From assembly GCA_963678675.1 (NCBI GenBank), contig OY783195.1, positions 3,296,001-3,360,000 of the forward strand: a stretch of DNA of 64,000 nt, in the 5' to 3' direction. The stretch comes from Xiphydria camelus (taxonomy: Eukaryota > Arthropoda > Insecta > Hymenoptera > Xiphydriidae). Every line of letters starts with the position of its first letter. Within the stretch, counting starts at the first letter, position 1. Positions 49,372 through 61,554 of this stretch are shown here, piece by piece. The notes beneath the pieces were generated by a model. That model saw nothing but the letters and a program-made list of their open reading frames with translations. It searched no databases and had not been told where the DNA came from. The translations under genes and the position numbers were made by a program.

Positions 49372-51186
49372 TCACTCGTCATCCTGCTCGGTAATCGGCG
49401 TCCCGGCGCACTCGCTGTGTCGAATACCGAAAGAGTACACCGGTTGCTGTTTTCCGCCAAAGTATCGCGGATAATACTGAGGACCCGGTCCCACGCTGGC
49501 GTTTTCGAATCCCTTGAGCCGAGCCGAGACCGAATATGCCGGAAGACGCCTCTTTATTAAATCGTAGTTCTTATCCGCGTACGCTGCCGGCCCCGGACCG
49601 TCATTGAGATGATCTCTTTCGTGACGACCCGCTCTGAGACGAGAAATAATCACGTTTCGGTTTTCGGTACGGTCGTTCGGCCCCACGTCGTTTCGACACG
49701 GATAGCGTTAAAGACACCGTTGCATTTTGGGACAATCGAGATATCTCCCAGCTCTACGACTGGCCCTCGGCAGTACACCGAGATAAATAATTGCTAGAAG
49801 AAACAATCGTTTTGGTACCAGCAATTGAAGAGTGTAACTTCTAATTAGTCTATAGCACTGAAAAAAAATATTTAGCTAATCCGGCAATATTTCTGGCTGC
49901 CTCAGACATTATTTGGTGACTACTAGAAAAATATCGCTAGCGTAGCAAGAATTCTTGCTATTGCGACGAAAATTATCACTGCAATTACCTACTATAATTT
50001 TCTAGTTGTGACCAAATTTTGTTCAGTGCAAGTGCCAAAAAGCTCAAGTTGGGAAAGTCGACAAGAGCAGGCAGATGCTTCAAAGGAATATAGTCGAGCA
50101 TGTCTTGCAGATTTTCGAGTTTTAAGCCTCCACGTATGCTTCTGCACATAGACCCTTTTTTCAGATGCATTGGGGTTTGCACTTACGACCGTTCTCAAGC
50201 AAGATATATATTTTTGCAAATATGCCACATAGACTAATTAGAAGTTACGCTCTCCAATTATTTCCCTCGGTGTAGCAGACGGAGATCGATCGATTGGCCC
50301 AAGGCACGGCTTCGCAACGAGCTCGTAACGCGAACTCACATCGAGAAGGCGCCTAGCGCCGTCTTGTCCGGGATCCTGGGACCGATGCAACTGGGCAAAA
50401 GGTAAACGGGCCCCGGGCCGTCGTCGCTGTACTTTCCCCGATCGCGCCTCTTGATGCTGTAAGCGGCTGCTCTCACGCTGTGATTCATCGGCGGACACTT
50501 CTCGGGACTGTACGCTCCCGGGCCCGGCCCCGTGGCGCGCACTGTACCCCGCGAAAAAACTCGATTCAGAAGCGCGTCGATTTGACGGGGAGGCGCGCAG
50601 AGAGGATCGGTTTACGTTTCAAAGCGGCCCTGGACCCGATAGTGTAGGCGGGTGGTTTCTCCAGTCCGTATTTGGTCATGTATTCGATATTGTATCTCGG
50701 ACCCGGTCCCACGCTCTCGGCTGTTCTTCCGGTCCGCCTGCGCATACTGTACGCCGGGCTTCTGTGCTTCGAGGCGCAGTGATCGTCGTATCCGATCAGC
50801 GTGCGTAGCTTGTAAACCGGTCCCGGACCTGTTTGCGACGGAGGGATGCGCGGCACGCGGTATCCGTAAATTGAGACGGATCGTTCGTAAATGGGACGAA
50901 TACTTTTAATTGAATTGTATTGTAATTTTGAACGAAATATATATGAATGCGTTATATCGTTACCATTTTATTCATTCACCCCCCCGATAGTGATTTTTGA
51001 TTCGCGAGAGTTTACTCGCTATCGATCGAGAAGAAAAGCTATACTTGGATTCTAACCGATGATACATTTCTTTGTAACGTAATAACATATTTGGAAATAC
51101 GCGATATCGGAGAGGTTAACGTTGTGTTACGGTTCACCTCTGGCCGCGCAGCTGAGCATCTTCGTCTTGCCATCCTTGCCCTCCAT
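49372..51186 (-). CDS. SHIPPO-repeat protein, ODF3/CIMAP type, copy 2
   Basis: Four exons were rebuilt: 51186-51138, 50828-50616, 50541-50340 and 49633-49372. They give 241 aa with phases 1, 1 and 2, the same as copy 1. Six SHIPPO motifs are visible (GPGPVYKL, GPGPRYNI, GPGPGAYS, DGPGPVYL, DGPGPAAY, GPGPQYYP) and the protein ends YSFGIRHSECAGTP. The start codon at 51186 opens a short lysine-rich leader (MEGKDGKTKM), shorter than in copy 1. Intron 3 (49634-50339) is 706 bp because it carries a transposon-like insert, whereas the matching intron of copy 1 is 169 bp. A minus-strand AATAAA at 49314-49319 lies about 55 bases past the stop. The role is as for copy 1, a predicted axonemal or sperm-tail microtubule protein. 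Confidence 0.93.
49829..50253. mobile_element. Inverted-repeat element in intron 3 of SHIPPO copy 2
   Basis: AGAGTGTAACTTCTAATTAG at the left mirrors CTAATTAGAAGTTACGCTCT at the right, giving a unit of about 425 bp. A further partial M4-like stretch lies inside it (about 49858-50025). The matching intron of copy 1 lacks it. Confidence 0.75.
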
Positions 51187-52177
51187 TATCGACGCCGAAA
51201 TATGTGATGCGCGGTAAAAAAAGACCGAGTAAATATCGTAACAACGGGCAGAAAACTGCGAAAAAGTTTCGTATCAAAACGCGCACGTGCCGATCGATGT
51301 CAGCGGGGACCGCGATGGGAGTGCCTCTAAGTGGCGATTCAAATGTTTACCAGGCAGGCGCGAGAAAAGAAAAAGCAACAACTTTGCGAATCTCGCCGCT
51401 TCGTCGCCCCGGTTCGAGCGACGACGGCGTTTCGTAAAGATCGATCGCTCTCGCCGGAACGCATCGTGTGCGCGGCGCGAGACCGCGGACCGGCGGCGGC
51501 GGCGGCGGCGGTACCGCGTTATACACAGACGATACATCAAAATCATAACGAACGAGCTGCAAAGGGCGAAGGCCGATTAATCGCGCCGAGTCACGTCATC
51601 CCACAGGAGCTTTGTTCGCGAACACTCGTTTAACGGATCGGCCGGTCGTTTCTCTCGCCGTTTTATTTTTCCACCCCCTTCGAGTTATAAGTACCCTTGC
51701 CCGCTCTCGAGCGCGCCTACATTTCCATCGATCCCGCAGGGGTGGTTCGGCGGTTGCCGCGTTGGGTTTGAACGCTCTTTCCCGACACAATCACGTCGTT
51801 TCCAGCCAATCGGTAAACGCAACCGCGGGGGAAGGAGAAAGAAACGAGAGGGAGGAGCGCGCGGTATCTCGAAAAGCTACATCTTTTACCTAGGGGACGA
51901 TCCCCCGGGGACGATAATCCACGCAGAGAGCGACTCGGTTACACAAGGAAGTTTTTAATGCGCAACACACTCGCTGTAAACGCCTTTAACGACGCGGCCG
52001 TCGTTTGCAAGAAACGTCGTCGGGCGAAATAGGCGTCGACCCCGTTCCGCTGTTATCGGGAAATTACGAAGGACGCGACGGGGGCGCGGGATATAAAATG
52101 CGGAGGAAGAGTTCGACGGGCGGGCTGCTCTGGGCACTGGTGATCGCAACTGACCGTGAAACGAGGATACGCCGCCG

Positions 52178-52193
52178 CCCCCCCCCCCCCCCC
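52178..52193 (+). repeat. Run of 16 C
   Basis: A C homopolymer of 16 bases follows a CGC-CGC stretch. Homopolymers of this length are length-unstable and may be miscounted in the assembly. A (GGC)n run is also present at about 51492-51511. Confidence 0.9.
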
Positions 52194-52462
52194 GAACCAC
52201 CCAATTTCCCTCGCGCGTTTCGCCCGGCCTCGTGGATGCTTCAACGGCTACGTTGTATTTTCTGCTCGACCGCCGGGCCATTGCAATCTCTCGAGCGTCG
52301 AGAAGCACCCGTGCCTCGCGAAACGTGTACCTAATCGTATCCGGTGCACTCGCGACGTGGCGCTCGAAATTGTCGAACAGCGGGCATTCAGACATTGCGT
52401 TGTCGATCCTCACGACGTATGAAACGAGATCTCGTTAGAGATCGAGGTGAGATTATACAGCT

Positions 52463-52884
52463 AAATACCATACGAGGCTAAACTTGCTCGCCAAGAAAGG
52501 AACTTCAGTTATTGCCATTTCATTATTTATAAACTTTCGACCTACATCGATACAAGACATTGTTATGAACAAAAATGTAATCTTCAAAAAAGTATTATAT
52601 AAATACGAGACAAAAGCTAATGAGGTGATGAGATAATAGTGATTGAAGTTCCTTTCCTGGCAAGTAACTTCCAATATCAAACTTACTCGCCAGGAAAGAA
52701 ACTCAAATCACTATTATCTCATTATCTATGAGCTTTTGGCTCATATTCGTATAATACTTTTCTGAAGATTACATTTTTATCTACAATAAAGTCTTATATT
52801 GATACATGCCAAAGATTCATAAATTATGGGATATAATAGCGATCGAAGTTTCTTTCCTGGCGGGTAAGTTTAGCTTAACATGGG
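52463..52884. mobile_element. MITE family M2, copies 4 and 5 in tandem and opposite orientation
   Basis: Two units abut at about 52672. The first is in reverse orientation relative to copy 1 (its core reads ATGTAATCTTCAAAAAAGTA) and lacks its last terminal bases. The second is forward and lacks its first terminal bases. The fused junction retains only part of each end. Confidence 0.75.
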
Positions 52885-53495
52885 GTGCGATATACCTATA
52901 TTCCCTCTCGTAACACGACTGTGAGTCCATGACTCTAAAATCGCACACGAGTGCTCTGTATTTAAATCGGTAGACGATAAGAATAAATACAGCGGGAGAA
53001 AAAGTACGATTCGCGCGAGATTTATCGCGCAGTAAAAGTCCTTTCCGCTCTTTACACTGAAAGTAGTAGTAGTGTAGTGGAAGTACCGAGGGATCCATTA
53101 CGAATCCGTGTCGATCGAGGAGAGAGTACCGGTGAGGAAATGAACTTTTCGGGGACGGTGAAAACGAACGACTTCGATAACGTCTCGAGATCGATTACGC
53201 TCGCTGTGCTTTCCCTCCCCCCGCGACGAGTCTACCACGTAAGGTATACGCGAGCCGCGCTATTGGAAGGGCTTTCTTTCTCTTCCCGTCGGGGTTTGAG
53301 GGGGGTGGTACAGCTTTCCTCGAATCGCGGTAAATGTCTGGCGATCGTGGAAATTCCAGCGGCAGAGTTCTCTAGGCACGGGTGGCTCCCATTTCTCGAA
53401 AGGTCGGATTTACGTCTTCCGACGATCTCGCGAGGGGAGGTGAAAAATAAATGCGCCTCTCTCGCGTTCAGCCCGTTCTCCGTCCGTGCGTAGGT

Positions 53496-53995
53496 ATATC
53501 CATATGTGAGGCTGAACTTACTCGCCAGGAAAGAAACTTCAATCGCTATTTCATCATCATCATCATCATCATCCTATATCTAATAAAATCCAGCACGATA
53601 TAATCGAAAGTCGTGGTCACCTATCACCATTAGTTAGTTGATAATCGATATCGATGATCGAGTCGTGGTCACATATCCCCATTAGTTGGTTGATAATCGA
53701 TATCAATATAGTATTCGATAGTTAAAGTGGGATATTTTCAATTTGATAAAATTAGTGTTGAAGTAAATGTAAATGTCGTTATGAAATACGTTTTAGGCGC
53801 GCGCTTGCGCGTGCAAATGGTCTAGTATCTCATTATCTTTGAGCTTTTGGCTTATATTTGTGTAACACTTTTTTCAAGGTTACGTTTTCATGCGTAACAA
53901 AGTCTTATATCGGCATGCGCCAAATGTTCAAAAATAGTGAGATAATAGTGATTAAATTTTCTTTTCTGGCGAGGTCGTTCAGCCTCACACGGTAC
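53496..53995. mobile_element. MITE family M2, copy 6, split by an insert
   Basis: The M2 left end (53496-53548) and the M2 core plus right end (53826-53995) are separated by about 275 bp. The insert starts with a CAT triplet run and contains a 52-bp direct duplication. Confidence 0.7.
53549..53703. repeat. CAT microsatellite plus 52-bp direct duplication
   Basis: A (CAT)n run at about 53551-53574 is followed by two copies of a 52-bp unit starting GTCGTGGTCAC and ending GATAATCGATATC (about 53609-53660 and 53661-53703). A few substitutions separate them. Confidence 0.65.
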
Positions 53996-54935
53996 ACGAG
54001 AGCTACGTCCAACGCACCATTCGTATCACGTTTTTCCACGAATCCTGTGCCCGACGATTTTCGAAAAAAATCAAAATCTCTAAAATCGATCGCTCTCGAC
54101 TACTTCCCCGACGATTTTTCACAATTCCCCGACCGCCGTGTCGCCTATCCTCGGCAAAGGAAGACGGATGACCGTCGATCGCGACGAGCAACGATTCACT
54201 CGCGCTGCGATTACGCGCGCGTTACCCGCGTACATTGAAATTCACGACTAAAACGGATCATCGGGAGAGGGCGGACGGATCTCTCGCGCGATGGACTTAC
54301 CGCGCGGCACGGTTTCGAAATGAATAATTCATGACCGGATCAGCGACAGCTCCGGATTTACCGTATCGCTCGCGCGCCGCATCCGTCGGACGTCGGCGAA
54401 GAACGCCTCGCTCGTCTCTCTCTCAACATCGAGGACTCCGGACCCCTCGAACCGTACCGCGAGTACGTAACTTCTCGAGTTTACCGCTTCGTGCCGAAGC
54501 CGCGAAGACAGGGGCCGATGGGAGTGCAAGAGAAAAGGGGCGAAACGAAGGTGCCGCTTTAAAGCGAGGCTTTGAGCTGACCGGAGGTGAGCTTTAACGC
54601 GTTCGAAGTGTCCTCGCGGCTCGGAGACGAGAGTCTCAAAGAAAGTTTGCGCGAGAGCTTTCGCCCGTGCGACGTTGTAAAGAAAGACGTGCTCTTTCTT
54701 GCAGACTCTTAAAGCAGAAATATGCCCCGGGCCGTATGCGATTCCGTCCGCGACTCGGGGTATCGATAGTTGCAATTGCTGGAGAAATTTTGTTTCTCTT
54801 TCTTGTTGTGTGAGAAAGCCAAGTCAAAGTCACCCCTCGGTTTACCGTAGAGATTAAGCGCGATAAAGGGGCGACGGTGGTAGCGAAGGATTCTCCAATT
54901 AGGGGGAAAAAATTGCAGCTTGTGTGTGCAGGATT

Positions 54936-55128
54936 CACTGAGAAAAATACCTTGGTCGATTTAACCGAAATCCTGGAAACGATGACCACAAACCGCTTTG
55001 TGAAATATGGATTCTCCATTTGTGCCTGGTTTGACTGACCACTTTTTGATTAGAATAACTGAATATTTGGTTAGAATAACTAAATATGTTTACCTAAATG
55101 CATTTTGAAATGTTATTTTTCAATGTAT
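54936..55128. mobile_element. MITE family M1, copy 5
   Basis: It starts CACTGAGAAAAATACCTTGG and contains GATTAGAATAACTGAATA and GGTTAGAATAACTAAATA. The right end TTATTTTTCAATGTA is partly decayed. Confidence 0.65.
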
Positions 55129-55154
55129 CAACTAATGAATAATCAATTCTCATG

Positions 55155-55409
55155 CACAGAGAGGAAGAATTAGTTGAATCTACTGAGAATTATTTGCGGG
55201 GTTACAAGTAATTATTTATTTACATCAATAAAATTGTTTAACACATCAATTCGATATCATTTCATACAGTCATGTGGAATAGTGTGTGACAGCAAGGAGA
55301 AGAAATGTCAAATTAATATGAGAAAATGTCCAATTGATGTAAACGAATAATTACCTGCGACCGCGCATGTAATTTTTAGTAGATCCAACTAATTCCTTTT
55401 CTCCGTGTG
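55155..55409. mobile_element. MITE family M3, copy 3
   Basis: The ends CACAGAGAGGAAGAATTAG and CTAATTCCTTTTCTCCGTGTG are inverted. The subterminal ATTATTTGCGGGGTTACAAG mirrors its partner on the right. It lies 27 bp right of M1 copy 5. Confidence 0.75.
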
Positions 55410-57262
55410 CATTCATGAGCCGGGGCTGACGGCGCCGAAGCTAATGAAAGCATAAAAATGAATTATTCACGGTTTGGTACGTTTAAAAATGACATTTGAA
55501 AAATTCACCAGCGACAAAATCCGCAACACCGGGAGTACGCGAGGAACAGGTGTCGGTCTATACTCTCCCTCTCCTTTCATCCTCACGGTGCATCCGGTAC
55601 GCTTCGTTACTCGCATCTATCGTTAACCGCGGGGATTAAACTTTTTATCGAGCGATGTAAAAACGTTCTCCCGGAACGCAAATTGTCCGGTCGATTTTCC
55701 GCGAGGAAAACGCCGCCCGCGCCCGGGAGGTCAGCGCCGCACGTCAGGATGGCGGCTCCACTTGATTTCAACGAATAACGAAGTAATTCCCAATAAAAAT
55801 GAGCGCCGCTCTTCGCGGGTATGTGCGAAAGCGACGGGCGATAGTGGGAGGCGGTTGCGGCGATGGCACTTCCGGCGACTAATGGCCGGACGTTTTTCCC
55901 TCTGGCCACAGTTATTTATCAACAGAGTTTCTCCTTTATGCCCCGGGGAAAATTGATTTCTGACATCAAAAAGCCCTCCCGCCGCCACGCGAGAGCACAA
56001 CTAACCTCTCTCTCCGCCGTCGCGTGGCCCCCGCTATCCATTAGAGTTCTCCACCGCCGGAGCCGGCGCGGAAATACTCGGAGGTTTTTAAATAAGCCGT
56101 GCGGCTCGCGGGAATTTCGAGGAGAGGGTTTCCATTTGCCCATCCCTCCGCGCCCGGATCCACAGCCGGAAAGCTCTCGACCCTCGATATCATCGCTCTC
56201 TCTCGCTCTCTCTCATCGTTTGCGACGAAAGCGATAGTCGCTTTGTACACACTGGCTAGTTTTCCGCCTCCGCGCGGTGTCGATCTCCGACTGTACCAAC
56301 TCCCCCTCCCATAGCGCGCGCGGAAGGATTCCGTTCCTTCGAGCTCTGTCTCCCTCGGAAAATATCCGTGATTGTCTGGAGGCTTTCACGGAGTGAAGCA
56401 GACCGTCTCTTCATTGTGATCGCGCGAGCGCAGGCAGGTGTGATTCGCGAGTACACGCACACACACACCCTGCTCGACGTATCGTTGTTATACACCTCGC
56501 CGATTCGAAAAACCACGGAGTGGGTATCGAGAGGCTCTCGAAGAAACATCGAGATATTCGTGAATTTGTGAAGAGAAAATAATTTTCTCCGAGGAAAATG
56601 CTCGATATCTCATATTTTTCCTTTGAGATATGGAACTGGTTACCGTGCCTTTCCTTATCGGCGCGAAACAACACAAGTTAGGGTGAGACGGAGCAAATCT
56701 GTACCGCGCCGTACGTAATTAGTATTTGTATCAGTTCCCGATTTGACTACGCGACGTTGCCATACAGGTGCGCGCGTCGAAATGCGTCATTCGGAACAAC
56801 CGAAACATTCCGTCGGGTCGCGAAGGCTTTGGCGCGTCGAGGACTACGTCGATGTCCAATGGGATGAAACCCCAGCCACGGAGACGGTTGCGCGGCGTCT
56901 ATTAATAAGTACGACGCCGGGTGATTTGCAAAAGGCAATTTCAATGCCCGGGCGTTTCGCGTTCGGCGACGGGGAAGCTCGTTTGGGATCGTGGAGCGAC
57001 GACGAGTCCATCGCGCCGTTGCTCGACACAAAAGCAGGAAAGCTCGTTCACGCGGCGTGTTACGGCGCGGCGTAGCACCCGACGGAGTGTAAAATCATCT
57101 AAATTACAACTTGGCTCTCGCTGCGGTATTGTGCTTTGTGCTCGCGCTCTCTCGTGATGCCGAGGCGGATGGTCGTTCGTTGCAAAAACACGGTGTCTAG
57201 CGGAATTGGATGGTTTAGACATCCCTGACTCGATTCCGGGCTTTTCGGCATTTACAAACCGC

Positions 57263-57500
57263 TGTGCCGTACGAGGCTAAACTTACTCGCCGAGAGAAAA
57301 ACTCGAATTACTGCTATCTCGTTATTTATAAACTGTTGGCCTACAGCGATACGAGACTTTGTTATAGATAAACATGTAATCTACAAAAAAAAAAGTTGTA
57401 TATTTAATATATAAATGTGAGCCAAAAGCTCATAGGTAATGTGGAATAATAGCGACTGAAGTATCTTTACTGGTGAGTAAGTTTAGTCTCACATGATATG
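57263..57500. mobile_element. MITE family M2, copy 7, reverse orientation
   Basis: The ends read GTACGAGGCTAAACTTACTC and the complement GAGTAAGTTTAGTCTCAC. The core is reversed as in copy 4. Its right end directly abuts the long inverted-repeat element that starts at about 57505. Confidence 0.75.
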
Positions 57501-57504
57501 ATTA

Positions 57505-58094
57505 TGCACAGTGTGTATTGGAGGAAGTTTGACATAGGCGATATGCCGTATCGCAGTACATTTTAAACCGTAGGTACGCTATTGGTTGTCGACTTGAGGA
57601 GGCTATATTGATTACTTCTAATGAATTACCGATACCCGGCATCGTTTCGGTAAAAAGTCCCTGAGCCCTGATCGCTATAGGCAGACGTAGACACGCGGCC
57701 ACGCGGGAAATGTGAAACATTTGTTAGGATTGTTGTATTCCGACGTCAAGGCACCGGTTACCAGCACAAAAATAAGACGCATAGTAATGGTTGACAAAAA
57801 GTGGAATACTTTAATTTTAAGGGCACGTATCGAAACCCGATAATTTTTGACTATTTCAACAATTAAAAGCTACGACGTTAGACATCTCTTCCGCACTGAC
57901 GACCCCCGACATGTTTTCACGACTGCTAGAGGAATAGGGCATAGGAATTTTCTACTAAAACGATTGCCGGGTACCGGTAAGTCGTTAGAACCAATCATTA
58001 TACAACATCCTCGAGTCGACGACCAATAACACGTACGGTTTGGAGTGTACTACGGCATATCGTCTATGTGAAGCTTCCTCAAATACACACTGTA
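57505..58094. mobile_element. Long inverted-repeat element, arms about 230 bp
   Basis: The left arm opens CACAGTGTGTATTGGAGGAA, and the right arm, read on the other strand, opens ACAGTGTGTATTTGAGGAAG. The match continues through GATATGCCGTA, GTCGACT and TACCGATACCCGGCA, with moderate divergence. No ORF survives. It directly abuts M2 copy 7. Confidence 0.75.
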
Positions 58095-58332
58095 TGGATG
58101 GAAAATCGACGAGACGTGACGAATGCTACGTGAATCGAAACTCGAGATTTTACGTGACATCGCGGTCGTAAAAAAAATCAGGAAGCTTCCTTTATCCCTT
58201 TCGCTCACGATGACCACAAATGTGGACACTCTGGATTAATGTATATACCTATAAGGTGATAAATTAGAATTTTTTTTCACAGTTTGTTCACAAGAAGTAC
58301 ATTTCTGGACATTGTAACAAATGTATAAGGCA

Positions 58333-58478
58333 TATATGTGGAGGTGTTTTTCAAAAAGCGTTATTTCCAAAAACTTCGTCTACTGAGGTACAGGTGGCAT
58401 CACGCTCTACATGACGTAGTGCTACAGTTTTGTTGCTTTCCTGCAAAAATATGCTTTTTGAAAAACACCTCCACATAT
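58333..58478. mobile_element. Small MITE, 146 bp
   Basis: The ends ATATGTGGAGGTGTTTTTCA and TGAAAAACACCTCCACATAT are perfect inverted repeats of at least 26 bp around a core of about 90 bp. Confidence 0.8.
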
Positions 58479-60291
58479 CGCCATAAAAATTATTTAAAAC
58501 ATCGGACAGCTGGAATATACATTATCAATTGTATGGTTGTGAAGATAAAAATTCGTGAGTGAAAGGGTTAACGCGGTCACGCCTCACGCACTTTACACTG
58601 CACTGCGCTCGGCTGTCCTTCCTCGTAAGCGTTACACCGCGTTAATCGTACTTTTGCAGGGTGAGGGACGAAGCAGGGAAGCTTTTTCAACTCCGTTGTG
58701 CAAACTTCCAGCGAGATACGCTTGAAGAGCGGGTTGACACTTCTCATCTCTCCTTTTCCGTAGCCTCCTGTAGAGCCACGGTAACTGACCCGATAGGATT
58801 CACTCGGCGACGGGTATTCAACGTTAGTCCCGCCTGGTTCTCGCGCGTTTCGCGCGTCCGTTTAAGTATTTTCGTCGCTGCATCGTGTCGGGGTTCTTCT
58901 GATCGGTTTATTTTCAAATTTCTACACCGAGGAAACTAATTTGCTGATCCAAGTAACCGTCGACATGAATATTGACAGGAATATATTTAAATCAAATGTG
59001 TATCGTCGTTGAATCAAGTGTATGGTTATTCGAATCGAGTGTAGATTCATTCAATTCAGTGAACATGCATTTGTTTTCAATAAATAATTACTTGGCGCTA
59101 TTCACGTCGACGGCTACCTACTTGGATCGACAAATAATTTGTCCAGATGTAGATGATACGCTCAATTTATTCAGATTTCCTTATTCGTATTAATTAAAGG
59201 CGATAACTAATTCGAGTAATTTGTTATTTCAATAAAGTATTCGAATTATTTCTCGCCTCTGATAAATACGAACGACTGTGTACCTACTCGCGCATTTCAA
59301 GCCCCGGATCCTTAATAAATGTATAACTCGGCCCTGACCTCCCCTTCGAAATCCTTTGCTCCGGTGGAACGTAACGAGAAGAATATAGAAGAGAGGATAT
59401 AAGCTCGTAATTTAGCCTAATCCTCCGCGACGTTTTCTTCCCCGAAGGCTATTAGGACGATTAGATATCCTTGGAGGGTCGTTTCGAACATCGGCGAGGG
59501 TGTTACTCGAGAAACCGAGTGAAAAACGACCCCTTTTCACTCCTCGCCGAAAATTTGATCGACTTTCCAATCATGTATCATTGCTCCCTTCCGGTAAGTC
59601 GCGAAAGAATAGCCGCGTCGTCTTCCGGACGTCGCGAGCCTCGTTAAAGGCGCGATATGCGACATGGGAAAAACTCGAGGACTATTATTATGCAGAAAGA
59701 GGAATAAGGACGTTCACCGGAAAGACGCATCGCCGTTGGAGCGACCAAGACGGAAACGCTCCTTGTTCGTTGTCGGGTAACGACGGCCGTATTACATCTT
59801 CGACCTATTCATCTCCGCTCACCCACTCCTCGCTCTCCGCACCTATTTCCAATAGAACGGAACTCCTCCCCCCTGGGTCAACTATTGTTTCCTATTGATT
59901 CCACAACTATCTCCCTGGCCTCGTTATTCATACCTTCCTCGTGCTGCGAGAGAGCAGCGTTGCACCTATACGAAGATCTGCTCCACTGCACAGCTAATAA
60001 TTTTAAATCTCGATTCTCGTATACTGAGAAATAAATTTAATTGGTCGTACGAAATTGTTTGGATTGAAGACTGAATTTCGTCAAACTAACCATCGTGCAT
60101 TTGGTTGGACTGTGTACTAATTTTTTTCGTTAATTCGATGTACATCTACCAATTCGGTGTCACTGCTCTGTTAAATTAATCTGAGTTTGTTTGCTTCAAT
60201 AGAAGTTTTCGTCAGACGAACAGTGGAAATATAGCATTGGCTACCTACATTGAGAAAAAGAAACAGTTTGATTCAACTAAATTTTGAGGCT

Positions 60292-60405
60292 ACGGGCGGC
60301 AAACGAAATGTATAGTTATTTCAAGAAATATTATATTTAGTTACCAAATTCGGTTACTTTGATTACATATTTGTCGAGATAGCTATACGTTTAGTTGACC
60401 GCCCA
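60292..60405. repeat. Small inverted repeat
   Basis: GGGCGGCAAACGAAATGTATAG at the left mirrors CTATACGTTTAGTTGACCGCCC at the right with a few differences. A partial ATTGAGAAAAAGAAAC end, similar to the M1-type ends, lies just before it at about 60249. Confidence 0.45.
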
Positions 60406-61554
60406 AAGAGGCTGCGATTGATAAAGGTTTGTTTCAACGTAAGATCTAAAACTCCCCGAGAAGACTTGATAAAATGAGTAGAATGAAATAAAATAAGAAG
60501 AGTTCCTCGAGGATGAAATAGTACGAAATAACACCGCGACGACCACAAGAAAATTCATAGAGAGACGTCAACAAAATTTCAGTTCCTGGATTCCACGATA
60601 CGACGAAACAGAAACGCTGTAACGTAACCAAATCCGCGTATCGCTGGAGAGCGAGGAAAATACGAAGGACGCGCCCACGAGATACGGAAGAGAAGCGACA
60701 GACGCCACTCGCGCGAAGCATCCCTCTCGAGCACTTACTCGGGGCATCTCGCGAGTTGAATGCGGAAGGAGCGCGCCGCGAGACGCGCCCGGAGATTCGT
60801 AGCTACGTGATTCGAATGACTATTCAATTAAGAGGCGCCTTAACGACGGACCCCGCCCAAAATTGACGCTCGAGTTTTACCGCCGAAGTTGCCCGCTTTA
60901 ATGCGTGGCCGGTGCGAACGCGCGTGCGTTTAATCGTGTCGAGGGAAACGTGAGTGCGGAACAAAAAATCGAAAGGCCAGCCCCACGCGAAAACACTACT
61001 CTCCGCCGCGATTTCCCGGAAAGACGAGCCGGGATAACCCGAGCGACATCGATAACGCGAGAAGCCAACTATCGGGGAAAGTTCCGTGCAATAACGCGGA
61101 GGAATGTCTTTAATATCAAAGTCATTATGCGCTCCGGCGAGCCGATTGTTTGCCCTCCTTATCGCGCGCGCGCGACCGAACCGTGCCGACGGTGAGCTTA
61201 TAAATGAACAAAGTTCCACTCGCGGTTACCCGTGTTTAATTTCACTCGACACGCCGTCAGTCCGCTAAATTCCGCCGTTGCGATGTATTCTGGGCCGTTA
61301 CCGTCCCTCGACAAACTTTATTATTGGTTCCGAACGCACGAAGGAGCCGAATTCAGGGCCAGCGCGCGCGTTGAAACGTCGGGCAGCACCTCGTCGCCCC
61401 GTTCGAACATCCGCGCGCGATCGAACCTTTCGCCCGGTATGAGTAGGTATATAGGCCTTTGATTCTCCCCGCGGAGGGTTGATGAGAAATTCGGTCTTTA
61501 CGTGAAAAATATTCTTATTTTTAAATTCAATTTGTAATGTTCATATAGGTACTT

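Noticed and set aside
53077..53493. 138-residue plus-strand ORF
   Set aside because: No domain, no splice context, and it sits between transposon copies; chance open frame in GC-rich DNA is the simpler reading.
53551..53703. CRISPR-like direct repeats
   Set aside because: Only two copies of a 52-bp unit without spacers, in an insect genome; this is a simple tandem duplication.
56743..57075. 110-residue plus-strand ORF
   Set aside because: Complete from ATG to stop but with no recognisable motif and with equally long ORFs on the opposite strand.
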